Assembly (NCBI GenBank): GCA_025786725.1
Contig: JAHLTZ010000031.1
Coordinates: 248,001-312,000 of the forward strand
Reading direction: 5' to 3'
Length of the DNA stretch: 64,000 nucleotides
From: Syncephalis fuscata
Taxonomy: Eukaryota > Zoopagomycota > Zoopagomycetes > Zoopagales > Piptocephalidaceae
Of this stretch, positions 23,071-34,267 are shown piece after piece. Every line of letters begins with the position of its first letter. The stretch's first letter is position 1. Below the pieces are notes generated by a model. It did no database searches, was not told where the DNA came from, and worked only from the letters and a program-made list of their open reading frames with translations. The position numbers and the translations under genes are program-made.

Positions 23071-25400
23071 CGTACGAAAGTATTCAAAAACTATAATTGG
23101 AAATAGATATTACAGCGATGAACTGGTTATTAAAAAGATATGTCTCTAGAACAAGGCTACACGGATATGCTATATTAAAACGATTTGAAGAAAGAAATGC
23201 GTACCCGGAGATTCAATGGCAGACTTGTAATTTTGAGAACAAGGCACGCGAATCAACAGTCTTGTGCTCTTTCCTTTTTCGTCAAATATATAACAGTCTC
23301 AGCACCGATCTATCAAAAACTGGTGTTGTATTCAAACTACACCCGCCTTGAAATCATCCAGTAGTATGTAATAACAAATACAAGAATATAATATGTAACT
23401 AGTAGCTTATGGATAATATTGGTTAGTTTTAATGCGTTGATATTGGTTAAACAATATAGCCTACTGAACCATTATTTGATCTCACATGCCAATTAGCAAT
23501 ACCACGTTGCTCTGTGTTTGAACGCATGGTAGCGCCACGCATTTATTGTACATGGCACATGGCGCATGGCACACATGATAATATTATAATATACAATTAT
23601 TTATTTAATCAACTCCTTTTTCGTGAGATTACATACTACAAATTATCATTCAATACTTGAATGGTGCGTTTTAGTTTGTTTGCTTATTATTACATTATCA
23701 TTAAGCAATATGTTAATCATTTATTGTCATTTAGTTGTAAATGAATATTTTAATAACATTCGCGCAATTGAACTGCACATTCATTTATTGAACATGGGAC
23801 AAGTGGTGAGTTTTATTTAATCGTCACATCATCACACTTATTGCTTTTTTGGGGGATAAATGACTAATATTTAATAACGCCCAATCTATTGAACATGATG
23901 ATGGGTGGTGAGTGACATCAGTCATCAAATACTCGTCATCATAGATTCGTTATCCAGTATGCATATATCCACCATTTACCTATATCATTCCCATTCTGTC
24001 CCACACTACTATGTATCATTCTACGATACACTAGACAAATTTTATTGTTTATACGCGGCAATATACTTTGCTCCTTCCACTCATTCCACTATATACACTG
24101 TAGCTTTGACACCGCTTTTTATGTTTTCTATGATCGCCCATCTTTCCTCTATCCAAAATCATGTTTATTTTTGCACCAGGCTAATTATTAACAAATCGAA
24201 TTATTGTAACCGTCTGCTAGACAAGCCGGCAATTGTCAATTAGCAATGGCTTTGGTGTTGATCAAGCAAAACAATGCGTATCCACAGTAATGGCAAGGTC
24301 AGCCGGAAATGGCCCAATGGGTGGCTGTATTACTACGGGCTCTGGAGTTGAATGTTAAACCGAGTCACGGCAATACTCCATATTAGGAAGGTGGTACAAA
24401 AAACGGAAGTGATGTAGTGGCGTGCTGTGTACATTGAGGCCAATATGAGTGAAATAGAACGAATAAAGCGTACCACTACATAGCTCAATAGCCAGAAACA
24501 ACCCGGGCAATGCAATCGATGCATACGCGACGTAAAACAAACAAAATACGTCAGCTGATATACGAGTAAGAACCTGCAAGGACCATACTGAGTGGTCATT
24601 AGCTGAAAGCACTGCAATGACTGCAATGACTGCACTAGAATAAGCCAGATTGGCAGCCAGCAGCCAGTATACTATACACCAATCGACAAACTAGCATAAT
24701 AAACAAATTATAGCGATAAATAAACAAATTTATATTTATATTTAACGATTTTCACCAATATTTGACCAATATTGCTATGATATGCATATACAATTCTAAA
24801 TAAAAACAATAAATATTTAGACATTTTATTTTATTGGTTTATTATAGCCAGAATTGTCATGCGAGTACGCAGAACCAATCGGATTTGCAGTATATATATT
24901 CGTTAATGTACTGTTAACTTTATCAATATGCCCAACTGTGACTGTGTAATATGGTCATTAGCAGAAAAAGCGTAATGAAGGGCCAATTCAACTATAAAGC
25001 TAGAGTCGAATGGACAACGCCAACCGATAGAGTGTGGCCAATATACTGTATAACAATGTACAACAACATTTAATAAAATAAAAGTGTACAGCATAAACAG
25101 AATGGAAATAATGCAAGTAAATGGTGGATATATGCATACTGGATAATAAAGCTACAATAATGAGCATTTGATAATTGATGTCACTCACCGCCCATCATCA
25201 TGTTCAATAGATCGGGCGTTATTAAATATTAGTCATTTAACCACCAAATCACAATAAATGTAATAATGCGACGATTAAATCAAACTCACCACTTGTCCCC
25301 ATGTTCAATAGAACGAAAATGTAGTTCAACTACGCGAATGTTACAAAAAAAAGTCATTTGACCCCCAAATCACACTAAGCAATAAACGATTTTAGTTAAA
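23071..25400. repeat. Repeat-rich intergenic region with broken membrane-protein fragments
   Basis: 23720-24240 is a long plus-strand copy of the dispersed repeat; it contains an 112-codon open frame shared with the copy at 26817-27077, probably only because the copies are recent. 25100-25400 is a minus-strand copy. 24340-24650 on the minus strand has overlapping open frames with membrane-like residues (ADVFCLFYVAYASIALPGLF) and a segment resembling SANDHSVWSLQ. About 24930-25010 repeats a related piece (AFSANDHITQSQ), so these are probably remnants of a duplicated membrane-protein gene. No intact gene. Confidence 0.5.
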
Positions 25401-25404
25401 AAAA

Positions 25405-25930
25405 GCTATAATGTGATATATAATGGTATATAATGGTATATAGTGGTATATAGTGATATATAGTGATATATAGTGGTGCATAGTGGTGTATAGTGATATA
25501 TACTTTCTTATACTGCCTTACACCGCCTTATACCGTCTTATGGAGCTGTATGGAGCGGTACGAAGCGGTACGAAGCGGTATAAAGCGGTACAAAGCGGTA
25601 TAAAGCGGTACGAAGCGGTATAAAGCGGTACGAAGCGGTATAAAGCGGTACGAAGCGGTATAAAGCGGTACGAAGCGGTATAAAGCGGTACGAAGCGGTA
25701 TAAAGCGGTACGAAGCGGTATAAAGCGGTACGAAGCGGTATAAAGCGGTACGAAGCGGTATAAAGCGGTACGAAGCGGTATAAAGCGGTACGAAGCGGTA
25801 CGAAGCGGTATAAAGCGGTACGAAGCGGTATAAAGCGGTACGAAGCGGTACGAAGCGGTACGCCGTCTTATACCTTCTTACACCGTCTTATGGAGCGGTA
25901 CGCCGTCTTACGCCGTCATATAATGGTATA
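25405..25930. repeat. 10-bp / 20-bp tandem satellite
   Basis: The core at about 25551-25860 is made of 10-bp units CGAAGCGGTA and TAAAGCGGTA, alternating mostly strictly to give a 20-bp higher-order unit, around 31 ten-mers. The left flank (25405-25500) is TATAGTGGTA-type repeats. Both edges hold variants in the opposite sense (TACCGTCTTA, CACCGTCTTA), close to the reverse complement of the core unit. Confidence 0.92.
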
Positions 25931-27860
25931 TAACAATATATATATTTTTATAATTGTTTATTTAATCATTACATTATTACATGTAGTGTGATTTGGGGGT
26001 CAAATGACTAAATTTAATAACATTCGCGCAATTGCACTGCACATTCACTCTATTGAACATGGGGACAAGTGGTGAGTTTTATTTAATCGTCACATCATCA
26101 CACTTATTGCTTTTTGGGGGACAAATGACTAATATCTAATAACGCCCAATCTATTGAACATGATGATGGGTGGTGAGTGACATCAGTCATCAAATACTCG
26201 TCATCATAGATTCGTTATCCAGTATGCATATATTATCACAGTATGTGTTGTTACTATTTATACCCGTCATTTTGCTTGATTAATATTAAAACTATATCTA
26301 ATTGACATGATCTAGTTTATTTATAAATAATTTTAATAAAGCATAACTTTATTTATATTCATATTATTTGTTCTATCAATATAACTCAGTAAACAAACTA
26401 AGTGCGATATTTCAATATTTATTAATAAAAAAGCTGAAACCATACCAACGACGGTTATAAATAGCGTATAGTCAATATACAATAAAATAATAAGCATTAT
26501 AATGAATACACAATATTGAACGAGATTAGCAATGTTTAAGTTATTGAGCATATATGCATGAACAGATGACCGACATTAGTTGGACTTTTTTAATAATAAA
26601 GCTAGAACAAAAAGGACAACTGCAATAGCTAGTGCGTATTTACTGGACAATAAAGCAGTATATAGAATACTAAATATGCAATATAGAGTGACGATTAGCA
26701 GTATTAAAGTTATTGAGCATATATGCATGAACAGATGACCGACATTAGCTGACATTTATTAATAATAAAGCTAGAACAAAAGTAAAAATATATTTGGATA
26801 CAGAAAGGTTAGACAATTATAAAATGATATATAAAATAATAAATGTACGGCAAGAAAGCATATAAAACGATGTCAAAGTTGCAGTGTGTATAGTGGAATG
26901 AGTGGAATGAGCAAAGTATATTGCCGCGTATAAACAATAAAATGTGTCTAATGTATTGTAGAATGATACATAGTAGTGTGGGGCAGAATGGGAATGATAT
27001 AGGTAAACGGTGGATATATGCATACTGGATAACGAATCTATGATGACGAGTATTTGATGACTGATGTCACTCACCACCCATCATCATGTTCAATAGATTG
27101 GGCGTTATTAAATATTAGTCATTTGTCCCCAAAAAAGCAATAAGTGTGATGATGTGACGATTAAATAAAACTCACCACTTGTCCCTATATTAAATAAGAC
27201 AAAAATGTAGTTCAGTTGCGCGAGTGTTATTAAAATATTCATTTGGAACCCAAACAACAATAAACTATAATAAACTATAATTATTACAACATATATGAAG
27301 ACTGGAAGGGCGGCTGGTGGATAAATGCGGTCAAGTGTGAAGAAAAAAGGAAAGTTATGACGTAGATTAGCAGCTATACAATTGCCAGAATAGATGTATA
27401 GTGCTGTTAGTCAAAGCGATAAAGTAATGCGAATGATAAACTAATGCATTTGGTGTCAAACAGTTATTTTAAATGATATTTGCATAATAGAACTAGACAT
27501 TTGTTTTATTGAATACTATTATTCGTTTGTTGCTACCTCCAGTATTTATAAACTTTACTTGTTTTACTCATTCACATATGCAGATATACACTGTAAAATT
27601 AATGCTACTAATTACATTCTTTTACTTATATATTAATGTACTTGCAATATATATTGTTTATTTATTTACATTACTATTTAATAGTAATTGCTGTCTATAG
27701 TCATATATTAACAATAATAGTATCTATTTATTTATAAGTATTATATATATGATTATTGATGTAGTTATGAGTGTTGCGTACAGTCAAATAGTAGCAATAA
27801 CAATAAGATTTTACGTAAACTAAAAATTACGAACGAGTTGCAAAAAACTGCTTCCATTTC
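25931..27860. repeat. Dispersed-repeat copies beside the satellite
   Basis: About 25975-26240 is a plus-strand copy and about 26560-27240 contains a minus-strand copy of the same dispersed family. The sequence on each side of the satellite is therefore inverted relative to the other side (25100-25400 minus; 25975-26240 plus). 27500-27780 is AT-rich and holds a chance open frame. No gene until the 5S rRNA. Confidence 0.6.
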
Positions 27861-27978
27861 AACTACGTTCATTGCGCCTAGAAAGCACCGGATCCCGTCC
27901 GATCTCCGAAGTTAAGTTAGGCCGCGCTTCTGTAGTACTGCGGTGGGGGACCACGCGGGAATGAGAAGTAATGTAGTT
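27861..27978 (+). rRNA. 5S ribosomal RNA
   Basis: About 118 nt. The conserved loop AGAAAGCACCGGATCCCGTC is present, as are GATCTCCGAAGTTAAG and GTAGTACTGCGGTGGGGGAC, all hallmarks of eukaryotic 5S rRNA. Terminal sequences AACTACGT and ATGTAGTT form the closing helix. No T-run follows before the tRNA, which starts 9 nt later. Confidence 0.95.
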
Positions 27979-27986
27979 CCAAGCTA

Positions 27987-28058
27987 TCTCTGTTAGTATA
28001 GTGGCAAGTATACCCGCCTGTCACGCGGGAGACCGGGGTTCAATTCCCCGACAGAGAG
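27987..28058 (+). tRNA. tRNA-Asp (anticodon GTC)
   Basis: 72-nt cloverleaf: acceptor TCTCTGT/ACAGAGA, anticodon arm CCCGC-CTGTCAC-GCGGG, and T arm CGGGG/CCCCG with GGTTCAATTCC as B box. No intron. The discriminator base is G. Confidence 0.97.
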
Positions 28059-28061
28059 CTC

Positions 28062-28066
28062 TTTTT
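28062..28066 (+). terminator. RNA polymerase III terminator
   Basis: A run of five T directly after the tRNA, and the first such run downstream of the 5S start. It probably ends a transcript containing both RNAs. Confidence 0.75.
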
Positions 28067-28101
28067 GCGCCGTAGCGCTTTACTTTTTGCAAATCTAGAT
28101 T

Positions 28102-30742
28102 ATGAAGGACGAATTAGCGCTGGATCGCGGTAGCGACAGCGATCTTTTATTTTTTAAAACGCAAAAACGGTCAGGGGAAGTTGAAGATGGTAGATCGCCA
28201 GATGATCAGCTTCAAAAAAGGCCACGTACTGCAGATCAGTCTGCATATATTCAGGTAGTTCAAAATTCGCTTGAAATTGTTTTAGGACAAGAAAGTTTTT
28301 TATTTGAGCAAGATGAGTTAAATCTATTTAGCATATACCGTCAACTTGCGGGTAATTTATTGTGTATAAAGGAAAGGATTAAACTAATGTTTTAGCATAG
28401 TGTCAGCACAACTGCTGTTTGTTCGGCTATATGCGCGAAAGCATAAGTGGATACGCGTGAGCAGTATTGAATATGATGAGATCAACAATGTTGCCCAGGT
28501 GCTGGTTCAGCTAAAAGCTGCGCAGTTGATCGATCAGCATGATGCTGCAGAGAGAATACAAGAATTACTATATACGCTGACTAGTGAAGAGTTGCGTTGT
28601 CTAGGACGTGTACGATCCACTAGCCAGAGATTGTCAAAAAAAGATGAGCTGATTGAACATATTGTGGATCAAGCTCGAACGCAACGCAGGTTAATGTTCC
28701 AGCGGAATACGGATCAACAGCCGTCATGTCTAGCTATAGATAAAAATAGCGGTTTGAATACATTGCTAGCACAAGTATTGAAGATTACAGGTAAATAATT
28801 AAAATATATATTTAATTATAATAACATCATATAGGTGGCGTAGTTCGTTTAAGTAATATGGCTTTGAATGCATTCAATCGATTGCATACAGTGCGATATC
28901 GCTGTGTGCAAATAGATAGTTCTACTATGTTGTCAGCAACGTTGCTTGCAGCGTTTGGTTTACGCCGTTATCCTGCATATACCGTAAAAAGGTCGTGCAA
29001 AGTCTTTCCAAATCGATCTGCTTTATTAGCATATGAAGCGGCTGTTGCAGTTGAACATAAACTACACGAATTAATAGCCGACAATAGCAGCGAAAGTATT
29101 GAACATGCCTGGCTTCTTTGTCAAGAAAACGAGGCTGTATGGGATCTGACGCTAGTTGAAGCAATGGAAAGCAATGCATACGATAAAAACAACTATTTTT
29201 TAGCTAGATTTACAGCAGGTGAGGTATATATGTAGCTAAAATCATTTGTATTTAACGGTAAATCAGGATGGGTATACACAAAGATTATGGAGCATGGCAG
29301 TGAGTTGCTGGGTCGTTTAAAACGTTATCAAGACGAAGCAGTATTATTACAAAAACTGCTTAATCAGCACAGCTTTCGTTTAGGTACACGTGGTAGCTGG
29401 TATGAACGACTTGCACTGGTACAAGAACGATATTTAAAAGATAAACGAGCTGCATTGGCCATTTGTATCAAAGGAATAGAAGACCCAAATGTTTGGATGG
29501 GTAAGACTAATGTACTTGCTTATTATTTACTGATTTAAGTAATTATTTTAGCCAAATTACAAAGTTTACAGCAACGTATACTTCGACTGCAAAAAAGTAT
29601 TAATTTGCCCATAGAAGAGCGCCGTTGTTTTGATCATATTCAAGTCAAACAAACACCTCAAATATTCATTGAAGGTGTCCGTGCTAATCAAAAAGGACCT
29701 GGAGCCAAAGCTAAATATGTTTTAACAGATGGAAGTGAGGGAACTGTTGAAGAGCTGGCACTTGAATATTATACAATGAATGGCTATCAAGGGTAAATAA
29801 TTAACTATTACAACATATAACAATAGTATTTATTAACTTAATACAGAGTTCATTCAGAAACAAGTATATTAACAACACTGGTAAGTAGTAGTAGTTATTT
29901 GTTTAAAAAATATATCTAATAAACATATAGTTTGCATTATTATTTTGGGACATATTGTTTAGTAAACATGAGGGTGCATTTGAAACACCTGAGCAATCAG
30001 CGCCTTTAGATCTAACTACTGATGCATTTTATATAGGTAAATAGCCAATAAATAGCCAATTTATTTACTATTTACTAAGTATTATTTAAAGGACGCAGAG
30101 ACAAGATTGAGAAGCGCCTAGAACAACTAGCAATGCCGAATATATCTACAAACGACTCAACATTTTATTTAAAGCAATTGGAAAAAATAGATGATGCCGA
30201 AAGAGCACAACTTACCGTTTGTCGAGGTGTTTCTTGGGAGTATTGTAAGGAAGATTTAATGGATATTGCCCAGGTAAGAACCATTTATGATTATTTATTT
30301 GATTATTTAGTAACACATCCATATAGTGTTTAGGTGGGCGTGCATTATCAGCCATTTGCCGAGTATTGGCTCAAGAATATGGTAAACGTGCCTCTGGTGC
30401 ACCTGATCTATGGTAAGTATTAATATAATATAAAATAATGCCATCTAACAATAACTATAGCTTATGGAAGAAAAATGAACGTATTTGCAAGTTTGTAGAA
30501 GGTTTGTAACAAATTTATTACTAATTAATTACTAATTAATTAATTAATACAGTAAAAGGACCAGGTGATCGTTTGTCTGAAACTCAAAAGGTATGCTATA
30601 TATTACAATTCAATATATACTCATACCATTGTTTTTATTGCTAATCTGATTAACATTTAACTGATGGTTATAGATTTGGTGTAATGTGTTCATACAACAT
30701 AATATTGATATTGAAGTATGCCATGTTCGTTTAAGTAAATAA
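28102..30742 (+). CDS. FAN1: FAN1 DNA-repair nuclease
   Basis: Structure-specific 5' flap endonuclease/exonuclease acting in interstrand cross-link repair. Residues near the start are basic and polar. Next comes the SAP-containing and TPR-like middle (FVRLYARKHKWIRVSSIEY; later RGSWYERLALVQERYLKDKR). The C-terminus carries the VRR-NUC catalytic domain: GVHSETSILTTLFALLFWDI, RALSAICRVLAQEYGKRASG, A-P-D-L and CKFVEVKGPGDRLSETQKIW, with the PD...E-V-K nuclease signature. Many short introns (first 352-400 after 28000) join cleanly. A stop precedes the ATG in frame. The ATG lies only 35 nt past the tRNA terminator. It ends R-L-S-K. Confidence 0.93.
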
Positions 30743-31092
30743 ATATTATTAAATAGTATTAGCCAGTTCATTGTTAATAGAGAAACACCATTATTATTCT
30801 AATATGCTGTAGTTGATCTATTATATTTGCTAATTACTTTGAATATCAATACGCTGTTTATTACTAATATTACGATACATTTGTTAGTATATAAAATATA
30901 GCCAAATCCCAAGCAATAAAGTAAATAGTAATGATTTAATAGTATGGCATATTTATTTATTTATGTATATAGATACATTACTATCATGGTCTACGTTCAG
31001 GCGTCCGCTGCTGTAACGCAATGTGATCTATTTGTCGCAACTCTGCAGCACTAAAATCAAAGTCAACACAGTATATTGTGCCTATCGTTAGC

Positions 31093-32101
31093 CTACCCTG
31101 CTAGTAATGCTTTCAATCGTAGTAATGCCTCAACAGCCCGTGGTATTTGTTCAGAATCTGGCGAAACAGCCGTGGCTTCAACAATCCAATCGGTATCAAC
31201 GGGTGATGCACTAGCGATTGATTGTCGTACATTTAACTAAATACACGTCAGTTACTACCTTTAATCATACACACACCCACTACCTTGTAGCATTGATAGA
31301 CGTGGACTTCAATCGTTCCGTCGAAAATAAATAGGTAGCCACGACGAGCATATTCCAATAGAAATCTATATAAATTATTCAATAAATGATGATTGAATAC
31401 ATTTTAAAACAGACCCATAGCCCAATGCTGTAGTAAATAGCAATGCATTGCCTTCAATATTAGTCTGTAAAAAAGGACGAACAGTTACTTGTCGGCCTGG
31501 ACGTGTTTCTGGATGGCCATATTGACCAAGTAGCCTTTGTTATTACAAAATTAAATATATCCACTATCGATGAGTATATGTATAGAAATAAACAGGTATA
31601 CTTACCAATCGCGACAGTGTAGCACGTCAGTATGAAGTTCATCGTGTCGAATCCAATCGGTTGGTGATATATCACGTCGTAACCGTAGCTGAACCTCTTG
31701 GGCGGTCAGGGCAGTGGTAGTTTTACGGTTATCTAAGTCATAGATAATCTTTTGCATTAAGATCTAAGCGTGCATGCATGCAGTACTTACTTACCAGTAG
31801 GTACAAACGCTATAATATGGTCGGCAAACGGCTTTCCTGGGCCATGGCCGCATATTGCTTCAAGACGATCTAGTAAACGCGTACATACATTACCTGAAGT
31901 AACACTAGCATGAAGCGAAGCTTCATACTGACCGGCATTGCTAGCGTTACTAGCACCGCCACTAGCACCGCCACTCGCAACGCCAGCTGTAGTAGCTGTA
32001 GCAGCAGTCAATGATCCACTGGCCAGATTGGCTGGTGGCCCAACGCTAATACCAGCCGCTGAAGACGGCACTAGCATATTCGGTTGTAGTTGACCTGACA
32101 T
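31093..32101 (-). CDS. MED18: Mediator subunit 18-like
   Basis: Mediator head-module subunit linking activators to RNA polymerase II. The start at 32101 gives MSGQLQPNML; an upstream in-frame ATG would only add 5' leader-like residues. The first exon is Ala/Gly/Ser-rich and ends with the family opening YEASLHASVTSGNVCTRLLD and RLEAICGHGPGKPF. The C-terminal exon has LNVRQSIASASPVDTDWIVE, ATAVSPDSEQIPRAVEALLR and LKALLAG, resembling the Med18 barrel ending. Several short introns lie between. The gene is tail-to-tail with FAN1, 350 bp apart. Confidence 0.75.
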
Positions 32102-32625
32102 ATTGTAAATGTAAATGTAAACGTATAGAAATAGTATTATGCAATGGGTAAACTGTATACTAAAAGCCAAATAAAATAAAGCAATATAGCTATTGTTACA
32201 AAGGCGATATTACACATATACACACGTCTTTTGTGTTTATATTGTTTTGTTTTGGGAATCAAATAGATTTATTTGGTAATATTTACGCAATTGAACTACG
32301 CAGTCGTTCTATTAAACGTGGAGCTAAGTGATGAATAACATTAGCCATCGAATTACTCATTATTATAGTTTGTAAGCCTAACTAGTCACAGGCCTTTGAA
32401 GATATACGTCACCTCTATAGCTGTAATACATGGGTAATATGCACTTAATATAAATACACACATAAGTATATATCTCTTAATAAAGTATTGATCTTTATTC
32501 TGTTGCTATTTTATTGCTGTTTACTGTGAATTCTATTACAGTAGCACGTAGTGATAGCTAGCTAGTTGATTAAAGCAGTATTATTTGTTTATTACTCGTA
32601 AATAGCCAACGTTTAGTTTACAATC

Positions 32626-33279
32626 ATGGATAGTAGCCACAACGATAAACAACCAACGTTTACTGAAGATATCGACTTGTTGGCTGGGTTTGCCGTCACT
32701 CCTCGGTTAGATTGTCCACACGTACTTGGATTACAAACAACTTTACAGTCATCAATACCGCATTTTAACCGTAAGTTATACAGCCCTGCTTCTTTATAGT
32801 ATTCATAAGCCATCAATGCTTTAGTTGATACACCTTGTCAAGAGTGTCAAGATAAAAGCGAGAATTGGCAATGCCTTACCTGTAATAAAGTATTCTGTAG
32901 TCGGTAGGCCATGATAAATAAACAATATATATAGACTAGCCATTGATGTATACAAAATAGATATGTTCAAGGTCATATGGCTGAACACACAGCTGCTCAA
33001 GAGAAAGCACCAGAAGATGAACATGCCATATGTATAAGCTATTCAGATCTATCTTTCTGGTGTTTCCGCTGCAATGACTATATAGAACACCCAGTATGTA
33101 AATTATTATATTCATAATCCTTTATTTATTTATTATATATTTATTAGATATTAGAACCTGTACGATCTGCCCTACACATGGCCAAATTCAACACAGTACC
33201 TGGAGAACAAGTAATAGTACTGAGCCATGATACAAGCAATAAAGATGAATCGTCAAGTGCCAATCGCCCCTGTAAATAG
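32626..33279 (+). CDS. Stand-alone UBP-type zinc finger protein
   Basis: Short multi-exon protein (about 150 residues). Exon 2 has the UBP zinc-finger core PCQECQDKSENWQCLTCNKV followed by FCSR; exon 3 has YVQGHMAEHT and DLSFWCFRCNDYIEHP. The C/H spacing (C-x2-C...C-x2-C...H...C-x2-C...H) matches the ubiquitin C-terminus-binding BUZ finger of HDAC6, USP3/USP5 and BRAP. There is no protease or deacetylase domain attached, so a ubiquitin-binding adaptor is the likely role. Three introns, each about 55-65 nt. Confidence 0.8.
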
Positions 33280-33345
33280 TAATGTATAAATTACAAGTTT
33301 ATTCTGTAGTAGCATTGTTGTTGGCCATTATCATCATCGTCATCA

Positions 33346-33924
33346 TTATCCCGGTCCAACCTAGTTTAATAAAGTTAGACTATGATCGTTAAATAAAAAT
33401 ACAAATAAGTACCTTTGGAATATCGTAATGTTCACTTAAATTGCCCAAATACTCGTTGAATTCCTATTTATATTCCACATTATTAGTATACTGTTATTAG
33501 CATGGCTATTAAAATACGTACAGCTACTTTTTCTTTATGTGATTTGGCAGCCGCCTTCTTAATTCTATCCTCCTCCTAATCATTATAATTAGTATTGCAT
33601 TGTAATTTAGTTATTTATTTATCTATTAGGCAATATTTATCTTATTACTTACCCGTTTACGCTGCACTTCCTCAAAGCGAATCTCAGCTTGTGTTTTGCC
33701 ATCTGAATATTCTACTGCACCAGAAGATGAGTCGATTCCTGCATCTTTTAAAGCAGCTACCAGCTTTGCCTTCTCTTCTTTCTTCTTCTTTTTACTCTTT
33801 CTATTGATTCTATATTTAAAGGACTGATACTTGTAGATCTATCGACTTACTTTTTAATACCACCACCACCGCTGCCGCCTTTTATCTTCAACGATGATCG
33901 AATAGTTAGATCATAGTCCGACAT
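33346..33924 (-). CDS. FAM32A: FAM32A-like nuclear protein
   Basis: The family functions in the late spliceosome and is small and basic. Exon 1 starts MSDYDLTIRSSLKIKGGSGG and later has a K-rich tract and AEIRFEEVQRKR. The C-terminus reads AAAKSHKEKV, EFNEYLGNLSEHYDIPK and VGPG. These match the FAM32A pattern P-L-K-L-K-G, K-K-K-K and T-H-K-x-x-V...H-Y-D-I-P-K-V. Four exons. A splicing link is of note because this window holds extreme exon architecture. Confidence 0.85.
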
Positions 33925-34267
33925 GATGATTAACTAGGTAATCCACCAGAACTATGTTCAATAGCTGTAAGGGATAAGTAAAAGAGTCTAGAGTAAATTC
34001 AATCAAGGTTATGTGATATGACAAATGTGTGTGTTTGTGTGTGTATCTATTTGTGTACCTGTCAGTGTATTGAAGTGAAAATGGAATGCACCCAGTTTGT
34101 AACAGCGGCTATTATCGGACCGATTAAACTGTTTTTTTATTTTTGATCGGCAATTACATATCCGTGTCTTCAGTTATCTTTAAGTAATTATTTTTATTTA
34201 AATATCAGGGGGAGAAGCTTATATTTGTCATTATTGGCAGAACAGTACGCTTAGTATCAAATTATTT

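Noticed and set aside
23905-27077. Similar open frames at 23905-24243 (plus) and 26817-27077 (minus) as a conserved gene
   Set aside because: Both lie inside copies of the dispersed repeat that are nearly identical in DNA. More diverged copies do not keep the frame, and the residues look like translated AT-rich repeat.
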